Notes under the pieces: generated by a model | Told to the model about the DNA's origin: nothing | The model's input: only the letters and a program-made list of their open reading frames with translations | Databases searched by the model: none | Assembly: GCA_034926635.1 (NCBI GenBank) | Contig: JAYFQX010000014.1 | Location: forward strand, 1-36,591 | Direction: 5' to 3' | DNA: 36,591 nt | Source of the DNA: Christensenella sp034926635 | GTDB taxonomy: Bacteria > Bacillota > Clostridia > Christensenellales > Christensenellaceae | Translations under genes and position numbers: made by a program | In this document: piece after piece, positions 31,621 to 36,591 of the stretch | Layout: each line of letters begins with the position of its first letter | How positions within the stretch are numbered: the first letter of the stretch is position 1

Positions 31621-34324
31621 GCTCTTCACCTTCTTTTTTCTGTTGTAATCCAAGGAAACTATCATAATTAAGTTCATAACCGCAAATGACGGCGTGACCG
31701 TTCTCATCAAGCGGCAGGATCAACGAGCCTTTGAGCCACGGGGAATCCTGCCATTTTGGAAGCAGTTCGGAATCAATATCTTCTATTTCCCCGATAATCC
31801 CGTTGATCGTTTTTTCTCGGCACATCCCCGCCGGTAGCCGAAGACTATCACGGGCAATGCGCTTTGCAATCGCAGGGGTAGGGGTGTCTTTCGATAAGAT
31901 AATGGCTGGGTCTGAAAAAAGAGTCAATTTTTGATCTGCCAAACGTATTACGTTTATTTCTAAAGATTCGTCGGTATCGCGTACCTTTGCCTCGGCAAGG
32001 CTTCCTTCCAAAGTGGCACAAAGCATATTCTCTATACTCTCGTCCGAATCCGGTCGCGCGAGCAAATAAGAAATTGCCTTATTTTCTTTTCTTTCGACTT
32101 TCTTATTCCATTTTCCTTTTTCTTCTTCATAATTTTTTGGTTTTTCTGCAAAAATACTCTCGTCATCCCCATAAACCCGCTGAACAAGCGGAGAAATATC
32201 ATCCGGTATAGAAATAACCTCTGGCAATACCGCTTTTGTCCGCATAAGAATATAATCACCGTAGATTTCCGATGTACCCTGCTCAAAGCTTTCTTCTTTC
32301 ATTCCCATTACATAACAGCGTGCTTTCGCGAGGGAATCCGGACGCAAACGCCGGTGCCTGTGAAGCCGTCCGGTTCGCTGCAGCAATAGATCCATGGGAC
32401 ACAAATCCGTAAACAAGACGTCGAAATCAATATCGAGTGACTGTTCCAGGACCTGGGTACCCACCACAATACGCCTGTGGGGACGTTCTGTTTCCAGAGA
32501 TGGTTTACCAAGCTCGTGCAGCAACTCTTTTTCCCGTTGCAGCCTGTCCGTAGCAACCAATCGAGAATGGATCAAACTGACATCATCTCCAAAACGTTCC
32601 CGAAGAATTTTTGCCGTCTGCTGTGCGCGCTTCACTGTATTTACAATGATTCCGGCACAGCCTCCATCCGCAAGCAACGTCTCCAGCTTCGCCGAAAGAG
32701 TATCTTCTTCTATGGAATTGATATGAACGGACGTACTTTCCGCTTTGTTCTGGATAACTTCCTGCTTGATCGTCTGTCCATCGGTATAAGAGAGCAGAGG
32801 ATACCCCGTAACCCTGCTTTGGGTTAGATTCTTGTTTTTTCGGTTTAAATAGGCGTTCAAAAGGGCATCGCGTTTTGCGGCAGGAAGCGTCGCTGAAAGC
32901 ATAATAACAGGCACGCCATAAGCGCCCATCCAGGTTAAGGCTCGTTCCAGGTACTTATTCATATAGGCGTCAAACGCATGGCACTCATCTACGATCACTA
33001 CTTTGTTTGCAAGTCCGACATGGCGCAGCATCAGATGTTTTTGGACAAGCGCCGCCTGCAAAAGCTGATCGATCGTCCCTACGGCAAAATCGGCAAGAAT
33101 CGATTTTTTTCTTCCGGAAAACCATTCGGCTACGCTGGCACAGCCACACTCGTCTTCCTCCCAAACTCCTTCGCCAGACCCTTCCAGCCTGCGCAACGAA
33201 AGAAAAGTATCGTTGAACTGGGCTTTGCCGTGAATGAGCTCTATGGAATGCCCGGCATCACCGAGATTCTCTATCCACCGGAGCATACGCGGAAAGATTC
33301 CGTCGGAAGTCGCCTGCGTCGGTAGCGCAAAATAAACCCCGTCACGTCCTGTATTGTATGCGAGGATTTCAGCTGCAGCCAGGGCAGCTTCCGTTTTGCC
33401 AACACCCATTGGCGCTTCGAGAATCATGATTCCGGGGGCTTGCGCATTGGAGGCAGCATCAATCACTGCTTTTTGAACAGTATTTTCTTCAAAATCAAAC
33501 CTCATCTTAAAAAAATCATCCTGCATCCATGCAGAACCGGGGCTCCATCGCGTTTGCAAAAATTCTGTTTTTTCAAAAGCTTTTTTTGCACGGACTTGTT
33601 CTCTCGCCTGTAAAATCGGTTCGTCAAGGTCAATCAGCGGAAAATATTTTTCATTACTTGCGATCCAGTCGGCAACCACCAGCAGACCTGTGAGCAGCAT
33701 CTGCGCCTCCATATCCGGAAGCGGTAATTCGTCAAAAGACGAAACCTCGGCAATCCGCATTCCATATTCCACAACCTGTTCCTGCACCGATGTCCATGCC
33801 GCCGCGCCTTTGCGCTCTAAATGAAAATTTTCCGGCTGTGCATTGATGTCAACGTTAATGCTGCCTCCCGGTGTTTTGCCATGATGGGATCCCGGGATCA
33901 CCGCAATCGCGGGGGGAAGCCCCGCCCGCTCTAAAAGAAGTTGGCTTGCAAGGGCATGCGGCGCCATATGCGGGTTAATAAACTTTGTATATGGCTTCAT
34001 GGGAAGTCCTGCCCCCTGAAGGTTTTCCATAAGCCTCTCATTGAGATCATGTGAATTTCCATATCCCGATTGTGCCTGAAATACAGGAATAGTCTTGCCC
34101 ACATCGTGCACTGCCGCCGTAAAAACATACAATTTTTTTGCTGCATCTTCGCAAGCTCCGCCGCAATGGTCTGCAATATTCTTCTTCACGCCGTCCGAAA
34201 CCCAATTTTCCCAAATATAACCGGCGATTGCAGCGCAATCTTTCAGGTGCATGGTAAGCGGCAGCCAGCGCATGTCCCCATCGCGTGATTTTTTAGCCCA
34301 TAATGAATCAAGCGGATGTCCCAT
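31601..34324 (-). CDS. cas3: Cas3, HD nuclease-helicase
   Basis: A 907-residue effector that unwinds and degrades target DNA recruited by Cascade. The HD nuclease domain (about residues 20-250) has His26, His73-Asp74 (AAVHDVGK) and the His147-His148 pair (GSHHGK). The SF2 helicase follows: Walker A GVGKT at 307-311, DECH at 446-449, SAT at 477-479, and RIVVGTQVLEQSLDIDFD with QRTGRLHRH in motifs V/VI. All catalytic residues are present, so interference should be active. Ribosome-binding site GGAGGATAAAAA precedes ATG 34324. It follows the WYL regulator by 56 nt. Confidence 0.95.
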   Translation of the reverse strand: MGHPLDSLWAKKSRDGDMRWLPLTMHLKDCAAIAGYIWENWVSDGVKKNIADHCGGACEDAAKKLYVFTAAVHDVGKTIPVFQAQSGYGNSHDLNERLMENLQGAGLPMKPYTKFINPHMAPHALASQLLLERAGLPPAIAVIPGSHHGKTPGGSINVDINAQPENFHLERKGAAAWTSVQEQVVEYGMRIAEVSSFDELPLPDMEAQMLLTGLLVVADWIASNEKYFPLIDLDEPILQAREQVRAKKAFEKTEFLQTRWSPGSAWMQDDFFKMRFDFEENTVQKAVIDAASNAQAPGIMILEAPMGVGKTEAALAAAEILAYNTGRDGVYFALPTQATSDGIFPRMLRWIENLGDAGHSIELIHGKAQFNDTFLSLRRLEGSGEGVWEEDECGCASVAEWFSGRKKSILADFAVGTIDQLLQAALVQKHLMLRHVGLANKVVIVDECHAFDAYMNKYLERALTWMGAYGVPVIMLSATLPAAKRDALLNAYLNRKNKNLTQSRVTGYPLLSYTDGQTIKQEVIQNKAESTSVHINSIEEDTLSAKLETLLADGGCAGIIVNTVKRAQQTAKILRERFGDDVSLIHSRLVATDRLQREKELLHELGKPSLETERPHRRIVVGTQVLEQSLDIDFDVLFTDLCPMDLLLQRTGRLHRHRRLRPDSLAKARCYVMGMKEESFEQGTSEIYGDYILMRTKAVLPEVISIPDDISPLVQRVYGDDESIFAEKPKNYEEEKGKWNKKVERKENKAISYLLARPDSDESIENMLCATLEGSLAEAKVRDTDESLEINVIRLADQKLTLFSDPAIILSKDTPTPAIAKRIARDSLRLPAGMCREKTINGIIGEIEDIDSELLPKWQDSPWLKGSLILPLDENGHAVICGYELNYDSFLGLQQKKEGEEHEGSRV

Positions 34325-34380
34325 TTTTTTATCCTCCAGCCAATTATTTTTTATATCGGGAATCTATAAAAAATTTTTTC

Positions 34381-35370
34381 TTATTCCTCATAGTAGTTTT
34401 TTACAGCATCCAGCATATCTGTCATACCCAAACGCACCTCTTTTGGCGCGAGAATCCTTGCCCTGTTTCCCAGCCCAAACATCCATGCATAAAACTGTGG
34501 ACTTACTGCAACAGAAGCCGTAACATAAAAATAATTTTCCCCTGATTTTATGACAGAAATATCTTTACCGAAACGATCCATCACCACCCCAACCAGGGGA
34601 TCTTCAAATTCCATCGTCACAAGAATGTCACTTCCCCCGTACATAGAAAAGTTACGTCGTGTATAGACACTCATATCTTTTTGTTGAAACGATTCCTGCC
34701 CTTCTCGATCTTCTTTTGTAACAACGATATTTTCCATTCTGTCAACACGGTAATGACGGATTTCTTTGACATTGCCATCATAACCGATCAAATAATAGTT
34801 TTCATTATCCCAGGTGAGCGCAAAAGGGCTAACGGTATACCGTTCTCCGTTATGCCGGTAATTTTTGGTTTTATCCACTGCATATTCAAAATATCGAAAA
34901 GAAATCTTTCGATTTGTGGCAATTCCGCCATGAATTGCATCAACGCTATAATAGATAGATTCATTCATATGCTTTATGCGGCCGGATACATAAACCTGCC
35001 TTTGCATCAGCTGTGCTTCGTACATGCTACATAAATTTTCAAGCTTTTTGATTAATTGAAATGTTTTCTTTTCCGTGATAAATTGGCTTGCCTGAACACT
35101 GTCCACCAGCAGCTTGAGCTCTGGGATCTCAAAATCGCGGTTTCCAATAAAATACCCGCCGGAATCAGCTTTTGTGAATTGGATATCCAGTCCGTACATT
35201 CGCAGGCAGTCCATATCGTCGTAGAGACTTTTTCTCTCTGCAAAAATACCGTTTTCCTCCAAACCTGCGATAATCTTCTTCATGGAAAGCGGATGTGATT
35301 CATCAGTCTTTTTTAATAACAATTGCATCAAATAAAGTAACTTTAATTTCTGTCTTGAAGATTTTGACAT
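34381..35370 (-). CDS. WYL-domain transcriptional regulator
   Basis: A 329-residue protein: an N-terminal winged helix (residues about 5-65, with RKSLYDDMDCLRMYGLDI), then a WYL domain (about 140-215) with the degenerate triad YYL at 192-194 in NYYLIGYDG, and a C-terminal WCX extension (about 225-325). WYL regulators often sit beside CRISPR-cas operons and bind nucleic-acid ligands or DNA ends. It lies 56 nt before cas3 on the same strand, so it is most likely a local regulator of the cas operon, activator or repressor unknown. ATG 35370 follows AAGGGGGACACCGCC. Confidence 0.88.
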   Translation of the reverse strand: MSKSSRQKLKLLYLMQLLLKKTDESHPLSMKKIIAGLEENGIFAERKSLYDDMDCLRMYGLDIQFTKADSGGYFIGNRDFEIPELKLLVDSVQASQFITEKKTFQLIKKLENLCSMYEAQLMQRQVYVSGRIKHMNESIYYSVDAIHGGIATNRKISFRYFEYAVDKTKNYRHNGERYTVSPFALTWDNENYYLIGYDGNVKEIRHYRVDRMENIVVTKEDREGQESFQQKDMSVYTRRNFSMYGGSDILVTMEFEDPLVGVVMDRFGKDISVIKSGENYFYVTASVAVSPQFYAWMFGLGNRARILAPKEVRLGMTDMLDAVKNYYEE

Positions 35371-35472
35371 TGGCGGTGTCCCCCTTTTTCATAGAAACCC
35401 ACTGCACACGAAACGCCATGACTTCTTTATATTGCGCAGCCGCTGGTTTATGAATCCAACATGGTTAAGACT

Positions 35473-35652
35473 TTAGAAGTCCTCTTCTTCGCCTTCATTA
35501 TCGTCTAAAAAATTCAAGTCTTCTTCCTCTTCGCCGTCCTCCTCATCTTCCTCCATGATATCTTCAGCCAAAATCAAATCGAGAGACCGTTCCAAGGCGT
35601 CAAGTTCACCGTTGTTATCAAGATCAAACAGATTCCCAAATATTCCATTCAT
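35473..35652 (-). CDS. Acidic small protein with EF-hand-like loop (59 residues)
   Basis: ATG 35652 follows AAAAGGAGTTTTTGTC. The frame of 60 codons ends TAA at 35473. Residues 10-21 read DLDNNGELDALE, matching the 12-residue calcium-binding EF-hand loop pattern DxDxxGxLxxxE. The rest is extraordinarily acidic (long Glu/Asp runs at 34-45 and 54-58) and ends in Phe. It lies between the HIRAN gene and the WYL regulator on the same strand. I do not recognise it; calcium binding, a DNA mimic or an anti-nuclease role would all be guesses. The frame is confidently open and has a ribosome-binding site. Confidence 0.65.
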   Translation of the reverse strand: MNGIFGNLFDLDNNGELDALERSLDLILAEDIMEEDEEDGEEEEDLNFLDDNEGEEEDF

Positions 35653-35709
35653 GACAAAAACTCCTTTTGTTATAAGATTTTAGGTTGGAAAAGCGCAGGA
35701 AAAGCCGTT

Positions 35710-36075
35710 TTACATAGAGGTTACAGATTCTTTTTCCAGGGATTGGCTCATGTTTGTCTGAAGCGCAGCTGCAAAAGTTTTTTCCTCTGTGACCCTCGCG
35801 ATGACTGTCGAGTGCGTGACAAATGCCACCTCTACCGCAAAGCTGTCTTTCACTGTTTCATAAATACGCCCGGCAGAAATTGTGCCATTGGCCTTTGTAT
35901 GTACGCTGTTTGCAAGATAACCAACAGTCCCAAGCACCGGGAAAACAACTTTGATTGCCTCGTTGTCATAGACATTATCGGGTTCTTTTACGCAAAGCAG
36001 CTTGGCACCGATCACAAACGGCCGCTTATCAAAATAATATCTGAAACCTACGATAGAAACATATTGCTCCGCCAT
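35710..36075 (-). CDS. Small HIRAN-domain protein
   Basis: A 121-residue protein, essentially one HIRAN domain. VSIVGFRYYFDKRPFVIGAKLL is the opening strand and CVKEPDNVYDNEAIKV (residues 28-43) with GTVGYLANS is the conserved core. HIRAN domains bind single-stranded DNA 3' ends and damaged or stalled replication structures; stand-alone versions are found in bacteria, often near mobile DNA or defence genes. The frame is open to 36147, but ATG 36075 after GGAGGAAGAAAA is chosen. It is followed by the acidic EF-hand-like ORF and the WYL/cas genes on the same strand. Confidence 0.8.
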   Translation of the reverse strand: MAEQYVSIVGFRYYFDKRPFVIGAKLLCVKEPDNVYDNEAIKVVFPVLGTVGYLANSVHTKANGTISAGRIYETVKDSFAVEVAFVTHSTVIARVTEEKTFAAALQTNMSQSLEKESVTSM

Positions 36076-36326
36076 TTTTCTTCCTCCTTGGGGAATTCCA
36101 GCAAATTCTTTTGCTGTTATACTCATCCTAGCAGGAGAATAGTCCAATAAACAGGACTTTCATAAATATTTTCTGACAAAACTCATCCTGTCAGATAAAA
36201 AGGAATGTGAATACTTTATTTTTATTCTATCAGATGCTTATGCCATACGATAGCTATATTACATAATTTTTTATCCTATTTTTTAATAGCTTTTACCGAA
36301 TTTTAACGATTTTTTTATTAGAAACA
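36076..36326. other. Intergenic upstream region of the HIRAN gene
   Basis: About 250 nt with no gene. The part at 36121-36195 holds the operator-like repeats listed separately. The remainder (36200-36325) is very A/T rich with no convincing -10/-35 pair; a TAGAAT on the minus strand near 36227 is the best candidate -10. Confidence 0.4.
36121..36195 (-). promoter_or_regulatory. Operator-like repeats before the HIRAN gene
   Basis: A direct repeat ACTCATCCTnnCAG occurs at 36121-36134 and 36181-36194, exactly 60 nt apart. A palindrome AGTCC-8-GGACT lies between them at 36141-36158, and TCTGACA-10-TGTCAGA spans 36172-36195. A regulator binding site cluster is plausible; the WYL protein is one candidate. 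Confidence 0.5.
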
Positions 36327-36352
36327 AAAAACCGCTTAACAAAGCGGTTTTT
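36327..36352. terminator. Bidirectional terminator next to the IS element
   Basis: AAAAACCGCTT (36327-36337) pairs with AAGCGGTTTTT (36342-36352) over AACA. Confidence 0.85.
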
Positions 36353-36356
36353 GTTG

Positions 36357-36591
36357 GTCAGACTGTCCAAAAAGTCGCTGAAAAGGCACAAGAGTGGTAC
36401 AATGAAGAAAAGCACAGTGGCGGTGAAAAGGGATGGAATACGTAAAAGGCGAAAGCAGAAACCAAAAGACATTTCTGCCGGATTGTGTGGAAGATTATGT
36501 GGATGAGCATAGCGCGGTGCGCGTGATCGATGCGTTTGTGGAAATGCTGGAAATTGACGAATTAGGCATACAACACGCGCAACTCGCCCAG
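36357..36591 (+). mobile_element. IS1182-family insertion sequence, left end
   Basis: The stretch after the terminator begins GGTCAGACTGTCCAAAAAGT, resembling the terminal inverted repeat of IS1182-family elements, followed by a transposase start. The exact left boundary and target duplication cannot be set because the right end is outside the window. Confidence 0.6.
36433..36591 (+). CDS. IS1182-family transposase, N-terminal part
   Basis: 53 codons, open at the window edge. The product begins MEYVKGESRNQKTFLPDCVE and continues DYVDEHSAVRVIDAFVEMLE, the conserved N-terminal region of IS1182 transposases (DUF772 type: LLP..L.DYV....VR.ID.FV). The DDE catalytic core lies outside the window. 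ATG 36433 has a weak AAAAGGG site. Confidence 0.85.
   Translation, partial: MEYVKGESRNQKTFLPDCVEDYVDEHSAVRVIDAFVEMLEIDELGIQHAQLAQ

Noticed and set aside
31621..31710. Long N-terminal extension of Cse1
   Set aside because: It lies within the cas3 coding end and is not conserved-looking; the family entry motif starts at the ATG at 31620.
36206..36326. A riboswitch or small RNA before the HIRAN gene
   Set aside because: No stable stem-loop other than the listed dyads is visible in this very A/T-rich stretch.

Overview
The window looks like chromosomal DNA of an anaerobic, low-to-mid GC member of the Bacillota (Clostridia-like). The evidence is strong GGAGG ribosome-binding sites, TTG/ATG starts, hairpin-plus-T-tract terminators, FAD/Fe-S oxidoreductase clusters of fermentative type, and SorC, PadR, MarR and AraC regulators typical of gut Clostridia. 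A Christensenella-like host would fit, but that is a guess from gene content.

Left part (1-9.9 kb). The N-terminal part of an iron-dependent alcohol dehydrogenase runs off the left edge. It is followed by an AraC regulator and a 577-nt AT-rich intergenic region. Next comes a SorC-type sugar-responsive regulator with an FGGY sugar kinase that lacks the xylulose-contacting Met-His of XylB. A divergent minus-strand operon of five tightly packed genes follows: Old Yellow Enzyme family reductase, GlpA-like FAD dehydrogenase with a C-terminal [2Fe-2S] domain, NAD/FAD oxidoreductase, DUF1667 protein and MBL-fold hydrolase. Its promoter carries two operator-like direct repeats 31 bp apart.

Middle part (9.9-21.5 kb). 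These are ordinary housekeeping and accessory genes: a rhodanese lipoprotein, a Cys-rich mini-protein, an MscS channel, a minimal zincin, a MarR/MATE divergent pair with a clear operator, a GH3 lipoprotein, and a glutathione peroxidase / choloylglycine-hydrolase-family / Rieske oxygenase operon. A PadR-controlled flavoprotein and alpha/beta hydrolase operon follows, with a perfect palindromic operator.

Right part (21.5-36.6 kb). This is a complete type I-E CRISPR-Cas locus on the minus strand. In transcription order it reads WYL regulator, cas3, cse1 (cas8e), cse2 (cas11), cas7e, cas5e, cas6e, cas1e and cas2e fused to a DEDDh (DnaQ-like) exonuclease, then an array of 57 repeats and 56 spacers. 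Neighbouring genes overlap or nearly abut, so one long transcript is likely. The array has only 29 nt between the cas2 stop and the first repeat, and a promoter-like sequence overlaps the cas2 stop. Two spacer pairs are exact duplicates, and one pair overlaps on opposite strands of a single target. Upstream of the WYL gene, on the same strand, lie a 59-residue acidic protein with an EF-hand-like loop and a small HIRAN-domain protein, preceded by operator-like repeats. An IS1182-family transposase begins at the right edge.

All assignments come from reading the sequence and family knowledge; no database search was run.
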